64,000 bases of DNA from Dermacentor variabilis (lineage: Eukaryota > Arthropoda > Arachnida > Ixodida > Ixodidae): contig NC_134570.1 of assembly GCF_050947875.1 (NCBI RefSeq), positions 102,528,122 to 102,592,121 on the forward strand, in the 5' to 3' direction. The position numbers and the translations under genes were made by a program. Below, in pieces: positions 22,929-34,242 of the stretch. The notes under the pieces are model-generated. The model was not told where the DNA came from, made no database searches, and was given only the letters and a program-made list of their open reading frames with translations. Position 1 is the stretch's first letter. Each line of letters opens with the position of its first letter.

Positions 22929-22996
22929 TTCACTGCCACTTACGGTATTCAAAGCAGAATTGGTACTGAATATTTTATCGAATACTGACCGACCCG
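22929..22996 (+). promoter_or_regulatory. Conserved upstream block of the cuticle genes
   Basis: TTCACTGCCACTTACGGTAT, then CAAAGCAGAAT, GTACTGAA and AATACTGACCGACCC. It matches blocks at 33860-33928, 49310-49379 and the minus strand of 3785-3870, always about 310-380 bp before the ATG. Confidence 0.65.
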
Positions 22997-23234
22997 AAAG
23001 CATTCGTTAAATGAAGCCTTGCATAGGAATGTAAAACCAGCTTGGAAGAAAAGCAAAACAGTTACGCTTGCCCATTTGCAGTAGTAGGAAAAAAGAATAA
23101 GGAGCACGATCACCGCGTTTGCTTAATGCGAAAGCACGGTGTTTCCGTGGCATGTACGAATGAAAAATCAAAACGAGATCCCCTCGCCTCTCGGAATGCA
23201 CGGTCCTGAATTCTTCTCGAAGCAAATAATGGGG

Positions 23235-23306
23235 TATAAAAGGCGGCGCATCGCAGACTGAAATCAGAAGTTTCTTCTCCTCCATTGGACTAGGACCACC
23301 ACCATG
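23235..23306 (+). promoter_or_regulatory. Core promoter and exon 1 of gene 2
   Basis: TATAAAA at 23235-23241. The 5' UTR has TCAGAAGTTTCTTCTCCTCC and CTAGGACCACCACC. ATG is at 23304-23306, with GTAAGTC directly after it. Just upstream is CCCTCGCCTCTCGGAATGCA, shared with the 34-kb copy and in part with gene 1. Confidence 0.9.
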
Positions 23307-24780
23307 GTAAGTCGAAAATTAACTGTTCAATGAACTGCAAGCACTTCAGCTATCTCTCCAGCAAAAATGATCTCAAGCTTTTTGTTGCTCTCTGCAAGAA
23401 TAGGCGAAAATGGCTAAGGCTACAACATTTGGTTACACTGTAGAGACTCACTACTCAGGACTTTCTGACTGCATTGTTTGTCAGAACTTATTTTCAATGA
23501 AGGCTTCAAATGGAGCTACTAGTCAAATTTCGACGCATTAATTAAAATGCAATACAGCGCAGGCAACGACAAGAAAAAATATGCGGTCTCCAGTTGTGTA
23601 GTGAATTGATTTTTTTTTATATGTCGGAACTTTTTTGATCTCCCAGCTTCGTGCCTGCATCGTCCTCGCCTTGGCCACCAGCGCCTTTGCTGGTCACGTT
23701 GCCGGAGGTTACACCCTGGCCAGCAACCTTGGTTACGGACTCGGCTATGGCAACCTCGGCTATGCCGGCCTTGGCTACGGTGGCCTTGGGCTCTCCCATT
23801 ACGGCCTTTCCCATGGAGTTGGGTACTCCGGCCTGACTGGCTATGGCGTTGGTTTCGGACACGGATACGCCCCAGCCGCTAGCTACGCCGTCGCGGCCCC
23901 AGCTGTTACCCGCACCGTTTCCACCTACCACGCTGCTCCAGCTGTGACTGCCGTCCACGCTACTCCAGCGGTGACCGCTGTCCACGCCGCCCCAGCTGTC
24001 GCCACCTACGCTGCAGCCCCAGCTGTGACCAGCGTTGTCCGCTCTGCTCAAGTTGTTGCTGCTGCCCCAGCTGTCACCACCTACGCTGCTGCCCCGGCTG
24101 TCACCAGGGTGGTGCAGTCCGCTCCAGCTGTCACCTACGCTGCCGCCCCAGCTGTCACCAGGGTGGTGCAGTCCGTTCCAGCTGTCACCTACGCTGCCGC
24201 CCCAGCTGTCACCAGGGTGGTCCAGTCCGCTCCACTTGTCCAGACCTATGCTGCCGCCCCAGCCGTAACTCGTGTCGCCACCTATGCTGCCCCCGCAGTG
24301 ACCAAGGTTGTCCAGTCCGCTCCTCTGGTCCAGAGCTACGCTGCTGCCCCAGCCGTGACCGCTGTCCACGCTGCTCCAGCTTTTGCTGCTGTCCACGCTG
24401 CCCCAGCTGTTACCACGGTTGCCCACGCTGCCCCAGCGGTTGCTACTTACGGCGTCGCCCACGCTGCTCCAGCCGTCGCTACCTACAGCGTTGCCCACGC
24501 TGCCCCAGGCGTCGCTACCTACGGAGTTGCCCACGCCGCACCAGTACACTACGGCTACGGCGTTGGCTCCCTGGGCTACGGTACCGGTCACTACGGTTAT
24601 GGCCATGGCCTCCTCGGCTACGGCCTGAACTACGGCTATGGTCTTGGCTCCCCTCTGAGCTACGCCACCCTCCTCCGCAAGAAGAAGTGTAAGTTCTAGT
24701 ATCTTTTCAATTCTTCTCACTTATAACACCACTCTTGAACTCTCCTTTCTAACTAATGTCCCCGTTTTCTTCTTGCAGAA
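23304..24780 (+). CDS. AAPAV-repeat cuticle protein, 348 aa (gene 2)
   Basis: Predicted secreted structural cuticle protein. The coding parts are 23304-23306 (ATG), 23647-24688 and 24779-24780 (AA of the TAA stop). The introns are 340 and 90 bp, both GT-AG. The joined product starts MLRACIVLALATSAFA, a signal peptide cut before GHVAGG. It continues with a Gly/Tyr/Leu-rich region (to about residue 75), about fourteen AAPAV modules with HAAPAVTAV, TYAAAPAVTRVVQ and SAPLVQ variants (about 75-285), a GYG block (about 285-335) and LLRKKK. No R&R chitin-binding consensus is present. It has one 18-residue module more than the neighbour at 34240. It is third-position GC-rich compared with the AT-rich flanks. 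The usual family names (cuticle protein 16.5-like, adult rigid cuticle-like) are a family-level inference. Confidence 0.92.
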
Positions 24781-24877
24781 ATGCTCTTCTCCTAGGCCAT
24801 CTAATGGAATACCATGTACAGAACAAAGGAGGAGCGATTTTCAAGGCATCAACCGAGTGTACTCATTGGTACTGCAG

Positions 24878-24883
24878 AATAAA
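24878..24883 (+). terminator. Poly(A) signal of gene 2
   Basis: AATAAA 100 nt into exon 3, in the conserved context CTGCAGAATAAACTG. Confidence 0.85.
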
Positions 24884-24959
24884 CTGGTTCCGCCGACTAA
24901 GTCTCACGTTCTGTACATCTACTAATACGACTCCTTGAAGCACATACACAAGAAAAGTA

Positions 24960-25926
24960 TATAATTGCATACCATATCCTTAAAGGCACTCCCAGCAAAG
25001 CGAATGTTCAAGATGTCATAACAATGACAACGTGCCGACAAGCTTCAAGGATATGTTCTCTTGTTCTGCGTTTTGAAGGGTACGTAGTGCAATAGCAGTG
25101 TTAGTAAGATATTCATGTCTCTTCGCTTTTGTGTAATGAGACCGCCATCGTAGTAGCCAACGCGCTGAGCATCTCTTCATTTCGCCTTTTATTCGTTTTT
25201 TTAACCCGCACATTGCTTGGACGATAATACCGAAACTAATTTAATATGTTCACGTATATCCGCATTCCTGATCGCTTTATATTCACATGAACCGAACTTT
25301 CCACAGGGAAATGATTAGGCTACCCTGAAAATTCATTTTTATGCATATAGTGTAATTGTGAAAATTTAGTGCGTGCAACGTCGTCTTTCACAATAGAATC
25401 GGAAGGTGTTTATGCCATGAAGACAATACCAGATGGCAAGTGCTGCCCTACTTGTGCCGAAAGTCACACAAGTTTTTCTCAAATTATTATGTTATCGCCC
25501 GATAGCGATGATATCATTTTTTATTAAAGCAAGCAGAGAAAGCAATAGCAGTAAAGTTAGTGAGTGAGCTATCAAAGCTAAATATTTTATCACACAAACC
25601 ATTCGCTTCAAGGGAGGGCGTTTCCACTCAATTAGCTCAAAGTTAGCTAAATGAAAGAAAAAATCACAGTAACTTTACCACACGCGAAAGAAGGTAAATG
25701 GTGAAAGCCTTCGCACTATAGTGACATTACCAGAATGGCTTGACATTCTCATTCGAATGCGTTGTTACGTCTTAGTACTTCTTTTCTCTCAGCTAATGTT
25801 GTTGGTTCAACTGCCCTAACCGATGCTATCTTAACTAAGCGTGCTTTAATTAACGTCGCTCGAATTAATAGAAAAGGTTGCCGGTTCTTCTCCGGCCAAA
25901 GGTAGAGGATTCGAGGAGTCGCCAAC
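24960..25926. other. Non-coding part of unit B
   Basis: Aligned with 35810-36699 and 38156-38240 in unit C. No gene is seen. The intact TTAA at about 25831 marks the site that is interrupted by a piggyBac-type element in unit C. Confidence 0.6.
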
Positions 25927-27099
25927 GCTTAGGCTAGAGTTTGCCAAGCATTTGTGGCCAATTAGCGTTCGTCAACTCAAGGGCCCTTCACTGGTCCTTT
26001 CTGGTGCTAATTTGGCTGTTTGAATTGCTTCCTGTTCCGTAGGTAGTAACCTCTTGTAGTTCTTTTAAAGCCCAGCCACCCGATCGGTGCTGCCTTAGCA
26101 TGCAGCACTGCTTTTTTTTTGTCCGTAGTGCACTGCACCGGCTGCGTAGCTTTTTTCTGCCTCTCGTTCTGTCCTTTTCACTTGTATTCCTGGCCTAATA
26201 AAGCGCCTACTGTCAGCGTTACCGTCGTGTCGCCCCGTGTTTTCTTCTGCCAAACCTACCGTGCAATGCCCTTCGTTTCTCTTTGCAGGACTCGCATTAT
26301 TCTTCGCACAATGTAAATGTGGCTCTACATCTGGGTGAACTACAATCAAGCGGCTGCTCTATTGCAACGCCAACAGCACCAGGTGTATGTGGCCTTACGT
26401 GGGTTTAAATTGAAAGACACAGTTTTTTTGTCACATCCATGCGGACCTGTGGGATAGTGACTACAGGTGGATAGTTCAGACTTGCACCGCTTCGGTAAAC
26501 TGTCAATTGATAGTGTTGCATCGAAGCTAGTCGATAGAATGTCACGGAGTTATCCAGGGACTGTAACAGTTCTGCGTCGCACGCGACAGCCAGGCATATT
26601 CTTTTTGGCAATAGGTTTAACGAAAGGGGCACTTATAAAAACTTATCTGACAAATCCTGCCGTCCCCTATACGCTAGTAAGCTTTTACCTTGCAGAAATT
26701 TCCTGAATGAGCACAATGCAAGTTTGTCGCTTAAGACTTTGGTGGCGTTAAATTGTCACACTTCGCGGGACATTATGCTGGGCACGCAGCTAGAGTTATA
26801 TTTAAGCCGGCGCGATGCCTGCAAGGACGCATGCGAGGCACGCAGCTGTTTGCGCAGTCAGTCAGTGTTTCGTAACTCTCAAATGAACGGGGAGCTATGC
26901 CGATCACCTGGGCTAATATCTGCGTCGTTCTTTGCACAATTAGATGGATTTCTTGTGCAGTTCTCGACCACGTTCTCGCCTTCCTTTTTTTTAAAACCCA
27001 TATGCCTATTTCAGTGACAGTGGCGAAATTCAAGCGGACCTGGCAAGGACATTTCTTTTTTTCTTTCAATTTTTCTTACCAGAATTTTCAATAAGCGAA

Positions 27100-28020
27100 A
27101 CTACATACATACATGGTGCAACAAACAGAATATGCAACTAAACACGGAAAAAGCAGTTCATATGAACTTCACAGGAGCCAAAAACTGTACAGAGCACGAC
27201 CTACAACATCAGTGAATCTTGCTTGGGCAGCGCTGCAGAATTCAAGTATTTTAAAATATATCTTACACACCGCCTGTCTTGGCACAATTGCGTAGAGCAT
27301 ATCACGGCAAAAGCGTGCAGAACGTTAGGTTTATTTTGGCGGAACATGGCGCAAGCTCTTTCCGAAACAAGCTCGTGATCTGTTATAGAAAACAAATGTA
27401 AGGCCTATCCTACAATATGACTGTACACACTGGGATCCTTCAACAAACATTGAGAAAGACGTAATTAAGAAAGTGCAATATCTTGGAGTCACATATGTTT
27501 TAGATATTTACAGGAGACAGTTTAGCATGACTACTGCAAAGCAGACATTGGGATGGGAGCTACTCCAAGAAAGTAAGAAAAAATTACGGCATAAGTTCTT
27601 TCACAACATCTATAATTTTAGAACTGGCATAGACCGCGATAGGTACATTCTGCGACTTCAATATGTATCCAGCTGTTTGGACCATGGGCAGAAATTGCGT
27701 GAATATAAGTGCCGAACAGAACTGCTCAGAAATTCGTTTTTCCCCCAAAGGATATGTGACTGGAATAGTCTACCATTAGCCGCTGCGCATATTACTGATA
27801 AGGCGAGCTTCGCTGCGGCGATTTGAGCTTTTACGCTCGATTGTTTTGCATTGGAAACTGATACTGCTATCTTGAAGGTATGCCCGGGTCAAACATTTCT
27901 TGTTCCCTGCTTCCATTTTCTTTATATATGTATGGACAGTCCCCCCCTCCCCCTGCCTCCCACTGTAAAGTCACTTAGGCGCAGTGGCTAATATAAATAA
28001 ATAAATGAATAAACAAATCT
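27100..28020 (+). pseudogene. CR1-like LINE 3' fragment (unit B copy)
   Basis: An open stretch at 27473-27826 encodes TAKQTLGWELLQESKKKLR, KFFHNIYNFRTGIDRDRY, LREYKCRTELLRNSFFP and CDWNSLPLAA, the C-terminal region of CR1/Jockey-type LINE proteins. Upstream, in other frames, are AKACRTLG and WHNCVEHI pieces. It ends in AAATAAATAAATGAATAAACAAAT. It is less decayed than the unit A copy. Confidence 0.75.
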
Positions 28021-28262
28021 TTAAAAATGCAACGAACGCGGAGTGCGCTTCAGATCAAACAAGGTTTGCGAACTTTGCACGTATCTATATTGCTTGCACG
28101 CATTACAGCGCAACATGCACAAGTCTGCCGCATGAAAAATACATTCTGCCGCCTTTAATGCACGCTTGCTGGTGGTATTGGAAGGGTAACAATGCAAGCA
28201 GAAAGTGCGAGTTGCCTATGCAAGTACCAAAAGCTTAAATTATCGACGAAGTATTACGCAGC

Positions 28263-28504
28263 AGCTTGCTACGTTGTACTTCATACGTTATAGCAGCCTT
28301 GATATACTGAAAATGCTGTGCGATTTGCCTTTAATGTGTCGAACGGAAGACAACAGTCCCGTAAAGCGACAAATTACGTTCGCGAAAAATTATGCCGGAA
28401 CTCCTCTGGAGTTGTTTGAGTATTCGGAAGCATGCCTATTGCTCCTCTCACCGCAGGCCGGTGTCACTATTAATTTCGTCAGTCTAGTCGCTTACAGAAT
28501 AAAC
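28263..28504. other. Intergenic stretch
   Basis: Nothing recognised. Confidence 0.4.
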
Positions 28505-28725
28505 ACTTATCAACCCTTATCTGTCGTTATTACCATCCTTATCGGATCTGTTCCGAGCCTTCTAAAACCTTATGGCTCGTTATCAGAATTGTCCCACCCA
28601 CTATAAGTCATTATCGCTCTTTAGCACCTTATCTATACGGGTTGAACCGTTATTAACCGTCATGAGACTCGTATAACCCCTGATTACGTCTTATCACCCT
28701 TATCAACTCTTGCATCCTTATCCGT
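28505..28725. repeat. TTATC-rich region
   Basis: Nine TTATC motifs (GATAA on the minus strand), most as CTTATC, spaced irregularly in about 220 bp, often next to further pyrimidine-rich half motifs. It could be a degenerate short satellite or a cluster of GATA-type sites. Confidence 0.6.
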
Positions 28726-30043
28726 CTGTGCTGCGCGAGGCGAAGAGCACGAGTTCTCAGAGATCAGTGACATCTCGGTCGCTTAATAAACGCTCCAACG
28801 GAAGGCGCATCCCGTGACCACAGAAACCCATTGGAGATATGGGCATATGACATAAATTTTGGGGGAAATCGGAAGTTTTCTTATGTCTCCAAGGCTCTAA
28901 GTTGACTGTGCATGTGGTGCTAGATATTTTCTTTTCCTGCCACCGCCAAATATTTCCACAAAGCCTCCACAAAAATTGTTCTTTTGTGACATTTGTCTTG
29001 TGACACAGGCACAACAAATTTATTATTGATATTCATGATCATGTTTACGCCCTGCAAGCCTGTTTGCTTAGTATACGTATATTACCTAGCATGGTGTCAG
29101 CACGCACAGGCAAACATGGATACTTCACCGGCGATGACTACGGACACTGGCTGTCAAAAGGCTTGCGTGAGCAATTGTTTATGTAACCGTAATGTTTACC
29201 GCAACACGCTGGCGGAAAACGCTATGGATAAAGGCAAGCATTCTTTCAGAAACGCGGCCTCTTGCGTGGGCCGATGTTTTCTTATTGCTTCGCAATTTTA
29301 ATATTTCAGCCTCAGAAAATTTACCATAAAAAGCAAGCGCTATCGGTGTTATAATTCATGACGTTTGTATGTAGATTGCCTCTCTCAACATTAGCAATAT
29401 TAACTTTGCTAAGAACGTAAGAAAAAGTGCAAGCGACTTCAGCGACTGAATAACTGCTTCTGTGCCGTATAGAACGCTTCGAAGTCCTAGAGAAACACCT
29501 CGGATGTGAAGAGCTGGCCAGTAAGACTTGCGCGTTAAAAAAGAAATAAGTACGGCCTGTCGCTTCGGCGTACTGCAATGGGCGCGCACTGACAGCCGTA
29601 GTTGTGTTTACGGCCGCTTGGCTGGGCCGAACGGAGTCCCATCCCCGAAGTCGAGGATGGGATCCGTCAGCTTCCACGTACGACAGCGCTCCGGGCCCGT
29701 TCTGATGCATTTTCTATCCCGCTTCCAGTCAACAGTCCCCGACTAAGTAGCACCGCGGTGAATCAGACCGACTTCTACGCCTGTGCAGGCCGCGCCTTGT
29801 TTATACATGAAATGCTTTTAGCTCCGGTTGTAAACGGCCTTCAAGAGACCTTGAGGCAAAAGCCAGAGCCGATATCACGGCACTCAAGCGGCACATCCAG
29901 GTAAGTTGTGAGATCGTCTGGGCAACCAGTCAAAACTTGAGAAAATACAGCCTCTGGCCCCCAACACTTTGTACGGGAGGGCATTACGTAGGCAAGTTAC
30001 GGCCCGAACAAGTGAAAAAAAATATTGCATCCGAGTTCTTTCT
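28726..30043. other. Intergenic stretch, no gene recognised
   Basis: Several frames of about 100 codons on both strands, none with a domain. A small hairpin-prone segment (CCCATCC...GGATGGG) occurs at 29639-29662. Confidence 0.5.
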
Positions 30044-30120
30044 ATTATTGCGATAGCAAATATATGGACACTCTAGGCGCATTTCTGCTGTCGCTGTCAC
30101 CGCCAGGTTCCTTACGAGTG
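30044..30120 (+). repeat. Dispersed repeat, ATTGCGATAGCA family
   Basis: ATTGCGATAGCAAATATATGG followed by GCATTTCTGCTGTCGCTGTC. Related starts occur at 31842 (ATTGCGATAGCAAAGTTTAG) and 62143 (ATTGCGATGGCAAGTTTATGG). I associate this family with tick genomes from memory. Confidence 0.5.
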
Positions 30121-30520
30121 AAAGCTTTTGAGGATAAGCCGCCGAACGCGGTTCATATCTCGAGTGCGCGAGCGACGAATGCTGCTTGGATGCGTGCCCT
30201 CTTCTCTGGGGCCGGAGGCAGGGCGGTGAGGCGATGGAGGAGGGCCGTTCTTCTCCGGCGACTACTACGGTGCCTCGATGTCCTCCCCGTTCCCGCACAG
30301 TTTACAGCGGACACTAACGCGGCGTTTACTACTGAGTTTGCCACGCGAATCGCGGACGCCGTAGTAGACGCCTTTGGCGAACGCAGTAGGGACGCGTTGG
30401 CGCGCCCGTGTATCTTGAAAGTGGTCTGCGACATGGCTAAAGTGCGCGATCGTGCGGTGCAGGCCTCATCTTCAAAGCGACCTGCGATGTTTGCAGAGGG
30501 CGCGTAGTTCCGGCAGCTTC
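30121..30520 (+). other. GC- and CpG-rich block with an open frame
   Basis: A frame of 160 codons (30025-30507, +) runs through the repeat and a CpG-rich stretch. Its product is Ala/Arg-rich with no recognised domain, and an antisense frame overlaps it. It may be a CpG-rich repeat or a promoter-like island rather than a gene. Confidence 0.3.
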
Positions 30521-32375
30521 GTATGCGCTGTGCTTTCGACGTTTCGAACGCGTTAAAGGGATAGATGCACGGAGGTCAATTGGCTCGCCGCTGCCGCCGC
30601 GATTCGTTACTCTTGCGCTTTCATACAGTTTCCGCTGTCATCGAGCGATGCATGTTCGTGTTTAGCTATGCGCGCGTGGCACCGTGTTGGCTAATTTAAT
30701 TAAAGCACGATGACGGACTAGTTGATTTGAATCCATCACAGAATGTGTAAGCGCGACTGAACAAGTACAAAGAAGCAGACACACAAACACAGCTCTTCCA
30801 CCGTGTGTCTGTTTCTATCTACGTCCTCCCTGAGTCACACTTACATATCCTATCGTATTTAATTTACTTAGTAAGCGAATGTTCCCGCTTTACAAGGCCG
30901 ATGAAACTGCTATCCTCTCCGTACACAAATCTACTAATGTGCTATCGCTATCAGCGCTTCGCCTCTCGGGCGGAACTGCGATTTTCGGTCACAATGTCGC
31001 TCACTCTAGTACGCTGAAGTTTTATTGTCATTTCCAATAGCGACGTTGAAAAGGGAGATGCAAGGCACTATACATTCATTGGCATCTTTAGGTGCTGAGA
31101 AAAGGTTGCTTGTGCATATGATGGCCAGTGGTCCGTGAGCTCCGCAGCGCGGGTTTTGCGTCGCCTCGAGAGATGGCGCCAGGCTGTATGGCGCCTCCTC
31201 GGGCAAGTTTCTACTTCTAGCTGAGAAGTTCCCTCTGTCTCCATCGCGTCTTTCGCCGTCAGTCGTGCTGCCTTTAGCCGGTTTTCTTCAATCTGGGCAG
31301 CATCGATATGTCCTGTTTCCGGTTTAAGTGTCTTTGACCCAGTAGAACTGCCGTCATATAATGAAGGCTTCCTTGCGTTATACAATTTCGCGAGAGCCGA
31401 GGACACTTCATTCAACTCAAATCAATGTTGAGGGAATTTTAAAGCAAATATTCGTACAGTCAATTTAACCTTTTCGCCTCCTCAGCGACGCAAGTTCATT
31501 TATTTTGGTTAATTAACTGGAACCCACATCTGCACGTAAGTGAATGAGCCAACCTGATATATCGCTGAAGTGATATATCGTTATTGCATCTCCAGAGGAA
31601 GAGAACAGGGCAGTGGCGGCATAACAGTCTCCGAAAATGTTTATTGCGCGCTTTCAGTCACGGTATCCATGTAGTGGAGTTGATAAACTGGAAAGTAAAC
31701 AATCAGTGGACTTAACCTACTGCTGTACAACGTTGGCTTGATTCCTCGAATGTATGCTATGTTCTTATTGCCTTGAATAAATGACAATGCGAATATAGCG
31801 ATACACAATCACCCAAACAACGCTTCCGCAGAGCGATTCACTGATTGCGATAGCAAAGTTTAGCCTTGCGCTCGAACATCTACGGCAGTGTTTTAACAAT
31901 ACGCTGTTCCGCGGACGCGAGATGTACAGATACGCTAAGCTCTCTGGCCCTCCCAAAAGCTTTAAGCCGCCGTATAGGGCATGTAATGACAGCGCTCCAG
32001 CGCCACCAGGCTTCCTGTAAAGAGCCGCGCAAGTATAATTGAACCAGTTTCAGGTTTGAGCACTTTTATTGTTTTGCTCTCTTAATATTTATTACTATCA
32101 GAAGTTTTCGGATAAAAAAGTTGTGAGTAGTGAATGCTGTCTTTCATGAGATCTGTTTTAAAGCTAAGCTTTCTATGTCTCACTGATTCGCCCGTGAGCG
32201 CTGAAAACACACAGAACAAAAGGCAACTTACCCATCTGTGTAGAATACTACAGTTTACATTCGCAGTACCACGCGAGCGTCGACTGGGCGGCCGGTCAGC
32301 GCACCATAACGGCGCGAAGCGACGAGCTCAGCAAGAGTAGCGCAGACGCATAAATTTCACTGCAAGTGTAAGTTA
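30521..32375. other. Intergenic stretch, no gene recognised
   Basis: A minus-strand 115-codon frame (31068-31415) is polar and lacks a domain or signal. Part of the ATTGCGATAGCA family lies at 31842-31900. Nothing else is supported. Confidence 0.45.
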
Positions 32376-32699
32376 CGTCTGCTAGGCATGGCACCACGCC
32401 TGTCGCGATTAGCATAGCTTCCCTACTTATCGGAGACAGCAAGTTCGCGTGAACACGGACTGGTCTTACGATCAGGGAAGAAAAACCGAAGCCCCTTTCA
32501 TAAAGAAAGATGGTTGAACGCCACGCTACCCAGACGAACCAAAGCACCCAGTGCATTCCTGGCCGTTAACATGGGTAGGCCGCGAGTGCAGCGCACGGCA
32601 GAAGAGGCTGCAGTACGCTAAGGTAAGCGCGAGCGTCATCTTGCGCGTAACGCCAATCCCGTGTATTTGCAACGGCATGCAGACGCCATGTGGGAGACG

Positions 32700-33085
32700 C
32701 TTGTACAGTTGAGATGCGTAGTGATTTTGTGATCGTCAACGCATACATCCGAACGAACGCGTCTCGTGTTACGCGGAAACGTTCCTGGCAGAAACTAGGA
32801 AGACCTCAAAGCCACATATTACGCCGATCCTCGTGTGCGGTGACTTCTACATGAACATGACTTCGATACTTTCAGCATAACGTCGACACTTGTTGAAATT
32901 GAAGAGGCTGCAGAGACCCACGACGCAAAACCCTGGCAGAGCCCCTGGCCATCCACTACAGAGATCATAAGGGAATACTGCGCGAGTGTAGAGTCGCCCG
33001 TAAAAGTGTGAGTGTGTTCGCGTAATGAAAGGCTGCATGAGCGACAATAAAGGTTATGCAACTTAACGAAATTTATCTCCATTCA
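32700..33085 (+). pseudogene. Endonuclease domain remnant, unit C copy
   Basis: Aligns with 21710-22145. ILVCGDF survives (aspartate still present), but the central part with the TxxGxxID block has an internal deletion and stops follow. Confidence 0.45.
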
Positions 33086-33859
33086 TATTCACCATTCGAA
33101 AAATGCAATCCTAAAGAAGCAGTCATATGACATATGCACAGTATCGGGCCGCTCAGCATTTCTTGGGTTTGTTGCGTGGTCGTTGGCTAAGGTCTTCGAT
33201 TCAGTCACTGGGGAAAAGCTTCGCGTTCCACAATAGTTCATTAAGAACGGGGCTTCGATTTTTTTCGACAGCCATTCTCAAGATATCGAGCAATAAGACC
33301 ATAAAACCTCGTATGAGCGAACATAGTCATTTAATGTGTAGCAATACAGCCCGCATACACGGAATGCATCTGATGTAGCATAGATGCAAATGACTACATG
33401 CGGAGCCCCAGATGAAAGGCAAGATTGCGCTTCGAGTGTCAATATAGTTAATATTCCAAGAAAATATGGCTCGAAATGTTATTTCGTTTTATTTCATGGT
33501 CTCGCATACAGCACCAGCACCACGTATGACATTTTTATTCTGTGTATTTATTACAATTCTTTAGAAAGTGAGACGCCTGAAGCTTGTCGTAATTTGTAGA
33601 AAATACAGAGACAGTGTGCCACAATCTGGGTCACAGTTTTTGTTCGGTAAGCAGCAAAATCTCTAACATCCCCCACCCATTTCTTGCTCTAGCCACAAGC
33701 CCTCTCGTTGACACAAAGTGATGGTGGCAATGCTAATTTCTTGGCATGCCTGTAGAAATAAGTCGTATAATAAAAAGATTATAAGCATCGTGTGTGTGCG
33801 TTATGCGCAGTATCAGGCATCCGGTTATGCTGTGTTCATGCAAGCACCCTACTTTTCCT

Positions 33860-33928
33860 CTTCACCGCCATTTACGGTATTCAAAGCAGAATTTGTACTG
33901 AATGTTTAATCGAATACTGACCGACCCA
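33860..33928 (+). promoter_or_regulatory. Conserved upstream block of the cuticle genes
   Basis: CTTCACCGCCATTTACGGTA, CAAAGCAGAATTTGTACTGA and AATGTTTAATCGAATACTGA occur 312-380 bp before the ATG. This is the copy of the gene 2 block with few changes. Confidence 0.65.
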
Positions 33929-34170
33929 AAAGAATTTTTAAATGAAGCCTTGAATACGAAAGTAAAACCAGCTTGGAAGAAAAAGAAAAGAATAGCTCTT
34001 GCCCATTTGCAGTAGTAGAAAAACGAATAAAGAGCATGAAGGATTGCACCGCGTTTGCTTAATGCGAAAGCACGGTGTTTCCGTGGCACGTAGGAATGAA
34101 AAATCAAAATGAGATCCCCTCGCCTCTCGGAATGCACGGCCCTGAATTCTTCTCAAAGCAAATAATGGGG

Positions 34171-34242
34171 TATAAAAGGCCGCGCATCACAGACTCAAAT
34201 CAGAAGTTTCTTCTCCTCCATTGGACTAGGACCACCACCATG
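34171..34242 (+). promoter_or_regulatory. Core promoter and exon 1 of gene 3
   Basis: TATAAAA at 34171-34177, followed by the same 5' UTR as gene 2. ATG is at 34240-34242, with GTAAGTC directly after it. Confidence 0.9.

Larger units (their letters stand above)
21367..28262 (+). repeat. Segmental duplication unit B
   Basis: The part 21367-25922 aligns with 32376-36699 plus 38156-38240 (unit C), starting at TAGGCATGGCACCACGCCTG. The part 25927-28262 aligns with 14218-16590 (unit A). It contains the intact 23304 cuticle gene, an endonuclease remnant and a CR1-like LINE tail. Confidence 0.8.

Noticed and set aside
23617..24720. Long minus-strand open frames (240-418 codons) opposite every cuticle body exon
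   Set aside because: They mirror the repetitive GCC-CCA-GCT-GTC codons, lack a start context, and give Gly/Ser/Trp-rich low-complexity products. The sense strand has signal peptide, splice sites, TATA and poly(A) signal.
28505..28725. CRISPR array
   Set aside because: The TTATC motifs are far too short and irregular, and the window is clearly eukaryotic.
30153..30434. Overlapping sense and antisense frames in the GC-rich block
   Set aside because: CpG-rich sequence leaves several frames open. No domain, signal or splice support is present for either.
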